A stretch of 12,925 nucleotides of DNA from Methanobrevibacter sp. (lineage in GTDB: Archaea; Methanobacteriota; Methanobacteria; Methanobacteriales; Methanobacteriaceae): NCBI GenBank assembly GCA_031261945.1, contig JAISIQ010000184.1:1-12925 (forward strand). The letters run 5' to 3'. The notes below the pieces were generated by a model. It saw nothing but the letters and a program-made list of their open reading frames with translations, was not told the origin of the DNA and did no database searches. The position numbers and the translations under genes are program-made. Position 1 is the stretch's first letter. Each line of letters begins with the position of its first letter. Shown here in pieces: positions 1 to 7,628 of this stretch.

Positions 1-173
1 TCTAATTTTATAATATCATTTGTATTAGCATTATTTATAGAGTCTTGAATGTTATTAAAGCTATTTCCATCAACATTTAATTCAGCTGCATAACTTGGAG
101 CAGCAAAAGCAAACGTGATAAAAATTGGCAATGAAACAAACAAAACTAAGGTTATTAATAGCTTTGAATTCAT
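1..173 (-). CDS. Adhesin-like surface protein, N-terminal fragment (runs off the left edge)
   Basis: This is a partial gene: 57 codons read leftward from an ATG at 173..171 and then leave the window. The protein begins MNSKLLITLVLFVSLPIFIT, a hydrophobic signal peptide that probably ends near an Ala-rich stretch (FAFAAPSYAA). The mature part starts with a segment containing FNNIQDSINNANTNDIIKL. That 'set of NNs followed by DxIxL' is how the first coil of right-handed beta-helix, adhesin-like proteins of gut methanogens usually begins. It is therefore exported and probably displayed at the cell surface. A GTGAT Shine-Dalgarno-like site lies at 182..178. An inverted repeat AAAAGCC (195-201) / GGCTTTT (220-226) lies just upstream and surrounds an AT-rich TATA-like stretch. 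The adhesin assignment is inference from the N-terminus alone. Confidence 0.75.
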   Translation of the reverse strand, partial: MNSKLLITLVLFVSLPIFITFAFAAPSYAAELNVDGNSFNNIQDSINNANTNDIIKL

Positions 174-1231
174 GTATATCACATACCATATCATAAAAGC
201 CAAAAAAATAAAATATAATGGCTTTTTAGTTCTTTAAATTAAACTTTTAAACATTTAGGCCAATATTTTAAAAAACCCTTGAATAAAACCTAATTTAGTG
301 AATACCCTATTAAAAACCTTTTTAGTGAAATTATTTAGTATTGATTTGATTATTTTCATTAACAAAGCTATTATAATTTATATTAGTAATTATATAGCCA
401 TTAAGTAAGAATAATAATCAAATTCTTAATAATCACCAAATTTATAAAAATATGAGAAATACGCTAATATTAAAAGCATTAGAAGAATTAAAAATACTAA
501 AAACATTTTTAAAATGCTAAAACTATTAAAACTATTAAAAATATTAGAAATATTAGAATTATCAGAAGTATTAGAAATAATAGAAGTAATAGAAGTAATA
601 AAAGTAATATAAATAACATTAGAATTAATATTAAAAATTATTAAAAAATACCAATAAAATAATAAATATTAACAAAATAATCACTAATATTAGAGCTATT
701 AGAACTATTAGAGATATTAAAGATATTAAAACTACTGAAGCTATTGAAGCTATTTAAAGTTCTAAATATTAAAAAATACTCCAAATACCTATAAATATTA
801 TTATCATACTCTCCTTAATAATAAATTCGACAAATATTAAAATATACTACTAAATAAGTAATATTAACCAACTAATAAGAATTATAACAATATTAAATTA
901 AATAAAATTTAAATAAATTCACGATAAATATTTTAAAAAATTTAATGAATGTTTGCAATTAATATTAGCTATTTAATAATAGTTTAAAGTAATATATAAG
1001 CTTTTTCATTGAAATAAAGACAATTTTACATCTTAATATGAAAATTACTAGGTTATATCAAAATCATTGAGAAAATAAGAAATTACAATGAAAAGTAAAA
1101 ATTGTATTAAGATTAAAAAATATCAATTTGAAAAGAAAGTTAAAATAAAGCAATATTGAATAAAAATAAATAAGGACAATATAAGAATAAAATAAAATCT
1201 ATATAATTTAATATAAATAAAAAAAAGAGTA
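174..1231. other. Long AT-rich region with no convincing gene; degenerate 9-nt repeats
   Basis: I see no gene here on either strand. The stretch at about 500-620 is a degenerate microsatellite built on trinucleotide and 9-nt units such as agaagtaat and attagaaat. Similar units recur at 700-760. Near the adhesin-like gene there is a direct repeat, CCTAATTTAGTGAA at 289-302 and CCTTTTTAGTGAA at 317-329. It could be an operator, but only the two copies are visible. Base composition is too extreme for reliable promoter calls. Confidence 0.6.
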
Positions 1232-1264
1232 AGAAATTCAATAAATAAAAATTATTGAATTTCT
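1232..1264 (-). terminator. Perfect 13-bp hairpin with a T-tract on its minus-strand side
   Basis: AGAAATTCAATAA at 1232-1244 and TTATTGAATTTCT at 1252-1264 are exact reverse complements around a 7-nt loop. Read on the minus strand the hairpin is followed by CTTACTCTTTTTTTTA, which resembles a terminator for leftward transcription. It lies about 400 bases past the end of the dmrX-like gene. It could end read-through of that operon, or a separate antisense RNA across the small-peptide locus at 1480-1551. Archaeal termination relies mainly on U-tracts, so the hairpin may have another role. Confidence 0.4.
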
Positions 1265-1281
1265 GTTGCTTACTTTCATGT
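1265..1281 (+). repeat. 17-nt direct repeat, copy 1
   Basis: GTTGCTTACTTTCATGT differs at one base from the copy at 1423-1439. It directly follows the 13-bp hairpin. In this copy no Shine-Dalgarno site or reading frame follows. Confidence 0.7.
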
Positions 1282-1417
1282 ATTATAACTTATTGTAATT
1301 CATTATATAAATATTTTTTGGGTGTTTTTAATACTAATAGAATAAATAGTAATACTAATATATGAGAAAAAACATAATAAATCTATAGGTAATCAAGCCT
1401 CACTTCTAAAAAAATTG

Positions 1418-1478
1418 AAGGAGTTGCTTGCTTTCATGTGCTGAAGCATCTCCTTACTAAATAAAAGGAGGTGGTTAT
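1418..1478 (+). promoter_or_regulatory. Leader with two mutually exclusive hairpins over a strong SD site
   Basis: Hairpin 1 pairs 1418-1429 with 1444-1455 (11 pairs, one T-T mismatch, 14-nt loop). Hairpin 2 pairs CTCCTT at 1450-1455 with AAGGAG at 1465-1470 and buries the Shine-Dalgarno site GGAGG (1467-1471). Both use the same CTCCTT, so only one can form at a time; hairpin 1 leaves the SD site free. A third pairing is possible: GGTGGTTAT at 1470-1478 is exactly complementary to ATAACCACC at 1604-1612, past the end of the small reading frame. This is the layout of a translational switch. The pairings are read from sequence; function is inference. Confidence 0.5.
1423..1439 (+). repeat. 17-nt direct repeat, copy 2, in the small-peptide leader
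   Basis: GTTGCTTGCTTTCATGT matches copy 1 (1265-1281) at 16 of 17 bases, 158 bases downstream. Here it forms part of the 5' arm and most of the loop of the leader hairpin 1418-1455, so it is a candidate recognition element for a regulatory or antisense RNA. Confidence 0.7.
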
Positions 1479-1479
1479 T

Positions 1480-1551
1480 ATGGAAGAAATATCATTGCTC
1501 ATATTAGTAATACATGAAATAATAACTATTATCAAATGTTTTATTAAATAA
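1480..1551 (+). CDS. 23-residue hydrophobic peptide, possible type I toxin-like peptide
   Basis: The peptide is MEEISLLILVIHEIITIIKC followed by FIK: an acidic N-terminus, one short membrane-spanning stretch and a lysine end. The start is set by the best Shine-Dalgarno match in the window, AAGGAGGTGG with 8 bases between GGAGG and ATG, which is hard to explain by chance in such AT-rich DNA. Size, hydrophobicity and the hairpinned SD site resemble type I toxins such as Fst and holin-like peptides of Firmicutes, where an antisense RNA controls translation. I cannot show homology to any of them. It is the only plus-strand gene I support, and it converges on the dmrX-like gene. A weak TATA candidate (TTATATAAATA, 1303-1313) would give a leader of roughly 140 bases. 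It could instead be a regulatory leader peptide. Confidence 0.5.
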   Translation: MEEISLLILVIHEIITIIKCFIK

Positions 1552-1597
1552 TGCGAATATAATATCTAACATGCTAACACGAGGTTTGATACCTATA

Positions 1598-1612
1598 CTC
1601 CTTATAACCACC
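1598..1612 (+). promoter_or_regulatory. Anti-SD segment downstream of the small peptide
   Basis: CTCCTTATAACCACC contains ATAACCACC (exact complement of 1470-1478) and CTCCTT (exact complement of AAGGAG at 1418-1423 and 1465-1470). A small hairpin, AGGT-TTGAT-ACCT (1582-1594), lies just upstream. A full-length transcript could close on itself and hide the ribosome site, as in mRNAs of type I toxins activated by 3' processing. On the opposite strand the same bases would form the start of an antisense RNA. Confidence 0.4.
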
Positions 1613-1643
1613 AAAAATAAAAAGAATAGAATAAAAATATGAA

Positions 1644-2336
1644 TTAAATATGTTTTCTAACTTCATTTGGATGTTTTAAGACATAAATACCATCCATAAG
1701 AACTAATTTATGAGTATTTTCAATGTCAATTCCCCGCATATGAATAGTAACTAATTTTCCTGCTGAAATAACATCATATTGGCATGAATCTGTACAATCT
1801 CCACAACCAATACATTTTAGAAGATTTATCTCTTTTTTTGGAATAATAGCTCCTTGGGAACAGCTATTTGAAGCTTCACAAACTTCACAATCTGCACAAC
1901 TTTCAAGATCAAGCTTTGAAGGAAGAATAGTTTCAACATCCCCTTCTTCAAAATCAACTGGAACAATGAGAGTTTGAACTCCTCCTTTTCCTGCTTGAGC
2001 AACTGAATTAGTTACAAGAGAATCAGCTATTCCATGAACGATTTTAGCAACAGTGTTTGAAGTTGTTGGAGAAAGAACAAAAAGATCATATTTTCCAAGA
2101 GAAAGACGACCTGAAATAGGATAACTAAAGCTCTGATCAGAGTCAAGAGCTAATTCCTTGTATCTGCCTCCAGTGAGTGTAGCTATTCTTTCATAGAGTC
2201 CATACATCTTTAAGACTTCTTCTCCAGCATTAGAAAGAAAGATTGTAATTTCATGATCTTCAGCTAAATCCTCTATAACATCTACTGTTTCAGCAAGTAA
2301 ATGTCCTGCTCCTGTTATTCCCCAAGCTATTTTCAT
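1644..2336 (-). CDS. Flavoprotein with ferredoxin-type tail, dihydromethanopterin reductase (DmrX) / archaeoflavoprotein family
   Basis: This 230-residue protein has an N-terminal flavoprotein domain ([12 protein letters not shown] at 1-12; [14 protein letters not shown] at 89-102, the FMN-binding type of loop). After about residue 140 comes a cysteine-rich tail able to hold two iron-sulfur clusters: C147-x2-C150-x2-C153-x5-C159, and the classical ferredoxin set C175, C178, C181, C185. Relatives include archaeoflavoprotein AfpA and the dihydromethanopterin reductases DmrB/DmrX. They pass electrons from ferredoxin-like donors to an acceptor through FMN. Its place after glyA fits a role in keeping tetrahydromethanopterin reduced. 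The substrate is inferred, and AfpA-like electron transfer is the alternative. The ATG is fixed by the family start GITGAG. No clear Shine-Dalgarno site precedes it. The 90-base gap to glyA is in frame and open. Confidence 0.8.
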   Translation of the reverse strand: MKIAWGITGAGHLLAETVDVIEDLAEDHEITIFLSNAGEEVLKMYGLYERIATLTGGRYKELALDSDQSFSYPISGRLSLGKYDLFVLSPTTSNTVAKIVHGIADSLVTNSVAQAGKGGVQTLIVPVDFEEGDVETILPSKLDLESCADCEVCEASNSCSQGAIIPKKEINLLKCIGCGDCTDSCQYDVISAGKLVTIHMRGIDIENTHKLVLMDGIYVLKHPNEVRKHI

Positions 2337-2373
2337 AATATCATTGGTAACAATACCATTATTAAAAATACCA

Positions 2374-2409
2374 CCAATACTACCAATACTGTCAATACTA
2401 CCAATACTA
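2374..2409. repeat. 9-nt tandem repeat in the glyA-dmrX gap
   Basis: Four units: ccaatacta, ccaatactg, tcaatacta, ccaatacta. On the coding strand they read in the frame of both flanking genes as Ser-Ile-Gly/Asp repeats, with no stop before the dmrX-like ATG. A short hairpin GGTA-TTGT-TACC (2346-2357) lies between the repeat and that ATG. Confidence 0.75.
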
Positions 2410-2426
2410 TCTGTAAAATTCTTATT

Positions 2427-3695
2427 TTAAAATTCTATGTATTGATAAGCTTCATCTTCTTTAAAAGCATAATGAACCTTAGTATATTGATTCATAAACT
2501 CTTTAACTTCATCTTTAACATCTTTATTATCAATAGCTACCTTTTTAATGAGTTCAGCTATTTCAGACATTTGAGATTCTTTCATTCCTCTTCTTGTGAT
2601 TTCTTGACTACCAATTCTTATACCAGAAGGATCATCTGATCTATTAACATTATCCCAAGGAAGAAGATTTTTATTTAATATAATATTATTAGCTTCAAGA
2701 TCTTTAGCTAATTTTGAAGCTTTAGCTATTTGAGAAACATCGAATACAACTTGATGAGATTCAGTAAAGCCTAAATCTTCGCATAAAACATTGAACCCCA
2801 GTTCATGTAAATTCTGAGCTAATGCCTTTGCATTTTTGATTGTTTGGTCTGCATAATCTACACCAAATTCAAGCATTTCGGCAGTAGCTATTCCAAGTCC
2901 AGCTACATGATGTAAATGATGATTACTAACAACACCAGGGAAAACAGCTTCATCAATTTCCTTTGCATATTCTTCTTTTGTTAGAATGATTCCGCCCTGA
3001 GTTCCTGGGAATGTTTTATGGGTACTTCCAACTAAAATATCAGCACCTTCTCTAAGAGGATCTTGGAATTTACCTCCAGCTATTAAACCAAGAACATGAG
3101 CACCATCATACATTACTTTAGCTCCAACCTCATCAGCAGCTTCTTTAGCTTCTTTAACAGGATGTGGGAAGAGGAATAAACTTCCACCTAAAAGGACTAT
3201 TTTTGGTTTTAGCTCTTTAATTTTCTTTTGCATTGCATCAGCATCAATATTCATTGATTTTTCATCAAAAGGATGAGGTGTGACTTTAAGACCTCTGATA
3301 CCCGCGGCACTAACATTTGCATGGCTAATATGACCCCCAACAGGAACCTCAAGAGCCATCATATTATCTCCTGGTTTTGCAAAGGTAAAAAACGCAGCTA
3401 TATTAGCTACTACACCAGAAGTAGGCTGAACATTGACATGCTCTGCTTTATATAATTTTTTAGAAAGTTCTATTGTTATAGCTTCAATACCATCAATATA
3501 TTTGCATCCTTCATAAAATCTTTCACCACATTTACCTTCTGCATATCTATGAGAAAGATCAGAAACCATAGCTCCCTTTACTTGAGAACTTGTGATATTT
3601 TCACTTGCAATGAGGTTTATACTATTTTTCATCCAGCTCTCATGGGTTTTCATTAATTCTTGGATTTGTGAAACATTATTTTGATTATCAGACAT
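2427..3695 (-). CDS. glyA: Serine hydroxymethyltransferase (archaeal, probably tetrahydromethanopterin-dependent)
   Basis: This 422-residue PLP enzyme interconverts serine and glycine while moving a one-carbon unit to or from the pterin; in methanogens the carrier is tetrahydromethanopterin. Visible family marks are LIASEN (28-33), [16 protein letters not shown] (49-64), the PLP-stacking His in VGGHISHA (His122), the PLP-nitrogen Asp in DGAH (197-200), the Schiff-base Lys227 in [12 protein letters not shown], and the carboxylate-binding Arg360 in [14 protein letters not shown]. Length is normal for the archaeal form and nothing is missing. The start is supported by an AGGTG site at 3708..3704 with 8 bases before ATG. 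It sits alone at the head of a two-gene unit with the flavoprotein, consistent with C1/pterin metabolism. Confidence 0.95.
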   Translation of the reverse strand: MSDNQNNVSQIQELMKTHESWMKNSINLIASENITSSQVKGAMVSDLSHRYAEGKCGERFYEGCKYIDGIEAITIELSKKLYKAEHVNVQPTSGVVANIAAFFTFAKPGDNMMALEVPVGGHISHANVSAAGIRGLKVTPHPFDEKSMNIDADAMQKKIKELKPKIVLLGGSLFLFPHPVKEAKEAADEVGAKVMYDGAHVLGLIAGGKFQDPLREGADILVGSTHKTFPGTQGGIILTKEEYAKEIDEAVFPGVVSNHHLHHVAGLGIATAEMLEFGVDYADQTIKNAKALAQNLHELGFNVLCEDLGFTESHQVVFDVSQIAKASKLAKDLEANNIILNKNLLPWDNVNRSDDPSGIRIGSQEITRRGMKESQMSEIAELIKKVAIDNKDVKDEVKEFMNQYTKVHYAFKEDEAYQYIEF

Positions 3696-3726
3696 TATTT
3701 AAACACCTAAACTCTTGATATCGCAA

Positions 3727-3782
3727 TATTTATAATTATTTTATGATTATTTTATGATTATTTTTTAATTAATTTATAATAG
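3727..3782 (-). promoter_or_regulatory. Probable glyA promoter region
   Basis: Two TATA-like sequences occur on the minus strand: TTATAAATA (3735..3727) and CTATTATAAATTAA (about 3783..3770). The nearer one would place the RNA start on the ribosome site, so the farther one, giving a leader of about 50-60 bases, is the better candidate. The whole stretch is so AT-rich that the call is weak. Confidence 0.3.
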
Positions 3783-3850
3783 AATTATTATTATAAGATG
3801 TATATTTATATGAACTTTTAATTATTTAAACTTTAACTTAAATTAACAGG

Positions 3851-3886
3851 GAATTGACATCCTCGCCTTCGGCTCGTCGTCAATTC
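3851..3886. repeat. GC-rich hairpin repeat, copy A
   Basis: GAATTGAC (3851-3858) pairs with GTCAATTC (3879-3886). The interior ATCCTC-GCC-TTC-GGC-TCGTC carries a small GCC/GGC stem. Flanks are shared with the other copies: AACAGGG to the left, and AAAACAAAAAAA then TAGCTATTAAAA to the right. It stands out sharply from the AT-rich surroundings. It lies about 200 bases beyond the stop of hdrA and upstream of glyA. Confidence 0.85.
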
Positions 3887-3921
3887 AAAACAAAAAAAAT
3901 AGCTATTAAAATTCAACACGA

Positions 3922-3955
3922 AATTGACATCCTCGCCTTCGGCTCGTCGTCAATT
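3922..3955. repeat. GC-rich hairpin repeat, copy B, in tandem with copy A
   Basis: AATTGAC (3922-3928) pairs with GTCAATT (3949-3955), and the interior is identical to copy A. The two copies start 70 bases apart, and the A-rich tail with TAGCTATTAAA is repeated too, so the duplicated unit is about 70 bases rather than just the hairpin. Confidence 0.85.
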
Positions 3956-4084
3956 CAAATAAAAAAACATAGCTATTAAAAAAGAATATACACTAAAATA
4001 AGAAAAAAAACAAAAAGAATAGCTAATAATAAAAAAATAAAAAAAATAAAGGAAAAAATAAATTTTCCTTAATTAAGAACAGGT

Positions 4085-6064
4085 CTATTTACCTACATCC
4101 TCAAGAGCAGCCTCAATCTGAGCCATAATCTGAGAAGTCTTAAAGTGCTGTTGATCCATTGCTCCAGATGGACATGCAGCTACACAGGTACCGCATCCTT
4201 TACATAACGCGACATTAACGCCTGCATTGTCGTTTTCAATAGACACTGCACCATAAGGACATAATTCAACACAAACTTCACATGCTCCACAGATGTTTTC
4301 ATCAGTAACAGCTACAATAGGTTCAATTTCCACTTCACCTTTAACCATAGGAATAGCTGCACGAGCTGCAGCACCAGAACCCTGAGCAACTGCATCAGGA
4401 ATATCTTTAGGACCTTGAGCTACACCAGCAAGGTATACACCATCAGTTAAGGTATCAACAGGTCTGAGTTTTGGGTGAGCTTCCATTAAGAAACCGTCTC
4501 CACTCTTGGAAAGACCGATAGTTTGTCTTAACTCTTCAGAACCTTCAGGTGGTACAAGACCGACACTTAAAACAACTAAATCATAATCATATTCAGTTAC
4601 AGTATTAAGTAAAGTATCTTCACCTCTAACTGTTAAGGTTAAATCAGGATTTTCGATAACTTCAGCAGGTCTACCTCTAACAAACTTGATACCGTATTTT
4701 TCTTGGGAGTTTTTGTAGAACTCTTCGAAACCTTTACCAAATGCACGAATATCCATGTAGTAAAGAGTTACTTCAGCATCAGGCATTTTATCCTTGATTA
4801 ACTGAGCATTTTTCATTGAGTACATACAACATACTCTTGAACAATATGGTTTACCGATTTGCTCATCTCTTGAACCAACACAGTGAATAAATGCAACACG
4901 CTTAGGTTTTTCATTGTCGGATGGTTTTACAACTTTTCCTTCAGTAGGACCAGAAGCATTAATCATTCTTTCAATTTCCATAGCTGTAATTACATTAGTG
5001 TGAGAACCATAACCATATTCAAGTTTTTCTGTAGGATCATAAGGATCATAACCAGTAGCTACAATAATAGTACCTACTTCAAGTTCTACATATTCACTTT
5101 CTTGGTCGTGATTTACTGCACCACGTTCACAGATTTGGTCACATAATTTACATTGAATACAGTAATCATGATCAATTGTAGCACACAATGGAACTGCTTG
5201 TGGGAAAGGAATATATGCTGCCTTTACCATACCAATTCCTTCATCAAAGTAATTAGGCATTTCTATTGGACAAACTTCTACACAAGAACCGCAACCAACA
5301 CATGATTCTTCATTTATGAATCTTGGTTTCTTTTCTACTTTTACAGTAAAGTTTCCAATATAACCATGTACTTCTCTTACTTCAGAGTAAGTCATAAGCT
5401 CGATATTTTCGTGCTTACCTACATCCACCATCTTAGGTGCGAGAATACACATTGAACAATCAAGAGTTGGGAAAGTTTTATCCAATTGTCCCATTCTTCC
5501 TCCGATAGTTGGCTGTTTTTCTACCATGTAGGTTTTAAAGCCCATATCTGCTAAATCAAGTGCAGACTGAATACCAGCTACTCCACCACCAATAACCATA
5601 GCTCTATTATCCACAGATACCTTTGAAGCTTCTAAAGGTTCGAGGAGTCTTGCTTTAGCTATAGCCATTCTGGTTAAATCTTTAGCTTTTTCAGTTGCCT
5701 CTTCTGGTTCGCCCATATGTACCCAAGAATCTTGTTCTCTTAAGTTAGCAAACTCAAACAAGAACTGGTTTAATCCTGCTTCTCTTACACATCTTCTAAA
5801 TGTTGCTTCGTGAAGACGAGGGGAACATGCAGCTACAACAACTCTATTTAAGTTGTGCTCTTTAATATCCTCTTGGATAGCTTGTTGTCCTGGATCAGAA
5901 CAATAATATTTGTAATCTTTCGCAAGAACTACGTTAGGAAGGCTTTTTGCATATTCTGCAACAGCAGGGACATCAACAACCCCACCAATGTTTATACCAC
6001 AGTGGCAAACATAAACCCCAATACGTGGCTCTTCATTTTCAATATCTCTATTTTCTTCTGCCAT
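4085..6064 (-). CDS. hdrA: CoB-CoM heterodisulfide reductase subunit A
   Basis: This 659-residue subunit carries the flavin that bifurcates electrons in the cytoplasmic HdrABC-MvhADG complex, coupling reduction of CoM-S-S-CoB to reduction of ferredoxin. Visible are an N-terminal cysteine region (C20, C22, C55, C80), the FAD-binding [19 protein letters not shown] (157-175), the [12 protein letters not shown] segment (201-212), and four four-cysteine sets for [4Fe-4S] clusters: 255/258/261/265, 302/305/308/312, 592/595/598/602 and 621/624/627/631. The region 391-500 contains HCVGSRD and [14 protein letters not shown], typical of the family. Length is normal for the family, with no selenocysteine codon. 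A strong AAGGTGAT site (6078..6071) fixes the start. hdrB and hdrC are not adjacent, as in other Methanobacteriales, where hdrA is separate. Confidence 0.97.
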   Translation of the reverse strand: MAEENRDIENEEPRIGVYVCHCGINIGGVVDVPAVAEYAKSLPNVVLAKDYKYYCSDPGQQAIQEDIKEHNLNRVVVAACSPRLHEATFRRCVREAGLNQFLFEFANLREQDSWVHMGEPEEATEKAKDLTRMAIAKARLLEPLEASKVSVDNRAMVIGGGVAGIQSALDLADMGFKTYMVEKQPTIGGRMGQLDKTFPTLDCSMCILAPKMVDVGKHENIELMTYSEVREVHGYIGNFTVKVEKKPRFINEESCVGCGSCVEVCPIEMPNYFDEGIGMVKAAYIPFPQAVPLCATIDHDYCIQCKLCDQICERGAVNHDQESEYVELEVGTIIVATGYDPYDPTEKLEYGYGSHTNVITAMEIERMINASGPTEGKVVKPSDNEKPKRVAFIHCVGSRDEQIGKPYCSRVCCMYSMKNAQLIKDKMPDAEVTLYYMDIRAFGKGFEEFYKNSQEKYGIKFVRGRPAEVIENPDLTLTVRGEDTLLNTVTEYDYDLVVLSVGLVPPEGSEELRQTIGLSKSGDGFLMEAHPKLRPVDTLTDGVYLAGVAQGPKDIPDAVAQGSGAAARAAIPMVKGEVEIEPIVAVTDENICGACEVCVELCPYGAVSIENDNAGVNVALCKGCGTCVAACPSGAMDQQHFKTSQIMAQIEAALEDVGK

Positions 6065-6126
6065 TTTAAAATCACCTTGTACAAGTTGACAATTTATTTT
6101 TAAATTTAAATTTATTTAATTTTAAT

Positions 6127-6138
6127 TTTATATATAAA
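6127..6138 (-). promoter_or_regulatory. TATA box of hdrA
   Basis: TTTATATATAAA lies 63 bases upstream of the hdrA ATG, which would give an RNA start near 6107 and a leader of about 43 bases. The same 12-mer occurs upstream of the small peptide at 10596-10607. The leader also holds the perfect palindrome CTTGTACAAG (6076-6085), whose edge overlaps the ribosome site. Confidence 0.5.
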
Positions 6139-6829
6139 TTTAATATTAAATCTAATTTTAAATTTAATATTTTTAAATTTAATGTTTTTTTAATTTAATA
6201 TTTTTAATATTTATTTAATATTTATAAAAATTATTTATATTTATTCTTTTAATAATTCTATGAAAATTCTCTATATAATAGCTATTTAAACAACTTTCAG
6301 CCGAATTTAGTCATTCATAGCTATTTTTAACTATTTCATAAAACATAAAAAGAGATAAAATTCATAATTATTTATAGTGTTATGTCTGCCATATAAGTTA
6401 ATAAAGGTTTCTATTTTTAGGATGGAGTAAAGTTTATATACAATGAATGAAAATCCAACTAAAGATGCTAAAAATAGAAAATAGCTATTATAATGATGAT
6501 GATTATTAATATAAGAATTTTTATTATATATAATACAATAATAAGAATAATAAAAGATTAAAATAGAAGAATAAATAATAATCAAGATACTATTTTAAAT
6601 TATAGTAATACTAATATTAATTATAGTAATAATAATATTGAGTAATTAATACTGAGTAATAATAATATTGATTAAAAATAATAATACTAATTAAAGAAAT
6701 AGTGAATAAAGACTTAAAAAAATTAAAAAAAATTAAAATAAAAAATTAAAATAATTAAAAAAATAAAAATGAATAATTGGTTTATTAAATAAGTGAATAT
6801 TAATAAGTAAAATACTAATATCACTTAAT
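6139..6829. other. AT-rich region upstream of hdrA with simple repeats
   Basis: No convincing gene. 6095-6240 is built from short A/T blocks such as aatttaatattt. 6595-6690 holds degenerate aatagtaat units and two near copies of gagtaat. Positions 6331-6585 are open on the minus strand for 84 codons, but the product (runs of Tyr, Ile, Asn and His) looks like translated AT-rich DNA and has no ribosome site; see rejected items. AATAGCTATT occurs at 6277 and 6480. Confidence 0.6.
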
Positions 6830-7624
6830 TTAATTATTAGATGACGAATATAATAAACCAACAGCCCTAGATATGAATATTGCAAAATAAGAGCTTATAA
6901 ATAATGGAATGATTAATGACCAAAACATTGGAATTAAATGTACTAAGCTAATTACTAAATCCATGATAATAAAAGCTATTAAATAGATAATTAACCAAAT
7001 AATGTAATTTTTCCAACCTATTTCACTAATTTTAACAATTACATTCTTCATGTTCATTGCACTTGTTAATTTCCCAGTTTCAGCAAAAACAGCCGTAGCT
7101 ATTATTAATAATATTTCAAATATTACTAAAACAAGTAATGAAACCATTATAACAATTAATAAACTAATATCTGCTGATGTTGAAAGAGTAGATGTAGCAA
7201 CAGATCCATACATTGTATAATGGGAATATAACATATGTAAATAATTGAATGCATTAGTCAAATATGCAGTTACAAATATTATGATAGCTGGAATTATATA
7301 ATAAACAATAGCTAAAACAACATATTTAACTCCCATGAAAAAATCATTTCTTATATTAAATGAAGGCATTATGGCAGAATTATTAATTGTGTCTTTTATA
7401 ATACTTATTTTATAACCTGCAATAGCAAATCCAAAAACAATAGCTATAACTAAAGCTAAAATAGCTTCAATTATTGGAGGAAGAAATGAACTTGTAATTA
7501 TGCCAAAACTTGTTAATACTTTAAAAATACTAAGTATCACCATTAATACTCCAAGAATTAACCACTTTTTCCACTCTTTTATGGGAAAAGAAAGGGCATC
7601 TTTAAAGATATTTAAAGTAGACAT
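6830..7624 (-). CDS. DUF4013 family membrane protein
   Basis: This 264-residue integral membrane protein has about six hydrophobic segments (roughly 22-46, 50-72, 97-120, 152-178, 205-226 and 230-255). It opens with NIFKDALSFPIKEWKKWLIL, the amphipathic start followed by a Trp-Lys-Lys step that marks DUF4013 proteins of methanogens. No catalytic residues are evident, and the family has no established function that I know of. It follows the upstream secreted-protein gene by only 4 bases and has its own AGGGTGTGA ribosome site, so the two are surely cotranscribed. That pairing suggests it could be a membrane partner, exporter or receptor for the secreted proteins, but this is inference. Confidence 0.85.
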   Translation of the reverse strand: MSTLNIFKDALSFPIKEWKKWLILGVLMVILSIFKVLTSFGIITSSFLPPIIEAILALVIAIVFGFAIAGYKISIIKDTINNSAIMPSFNIRNDFFMGVKYVVLAIVYYIIPAIIIFVTAYLTNAFNYLHMLYSHYTMYGSVATSTLSTSADISLLIVIMVSLLVLVIFEILLIIATAVFAETGKLTSAMNMKNVIVKISEIGWKNYIIWLIIYLIAFIIMDLVISLVHLIPMFWSLIIPLFISSYFAIFISRAVGLLYSSSNN

Positions 7625-7628
7625 GATT

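Noticed and set aside
3851..3955. CRISPR array
   Set aside because: Two tandem copies 70 bases apart resemble a repeat-spacer pair, but the A-rich stretch between them is repeated as well, single copies occur elsewhere, and there is no series of distinct spacers or any cas gene.
5443..5466. Selenocysteine in HdrA
   Set aside because: Some methanogens carry Sec in the LDCSMC segment of HdrA. Here both positions are ordinary Cys codons and no in-frame TGA occurs, so no SECIS element is needed.
6331..6585. 84-codon minus-strand frame upstream of hdrA
   Set aside because: The product is dominated by Tyr, Ile and Asn as expected for translated AT-rich DNA, with no ribosome site. One hydrophobic stretch (FLFLASLVGFSFIVYKLY) is not enough.
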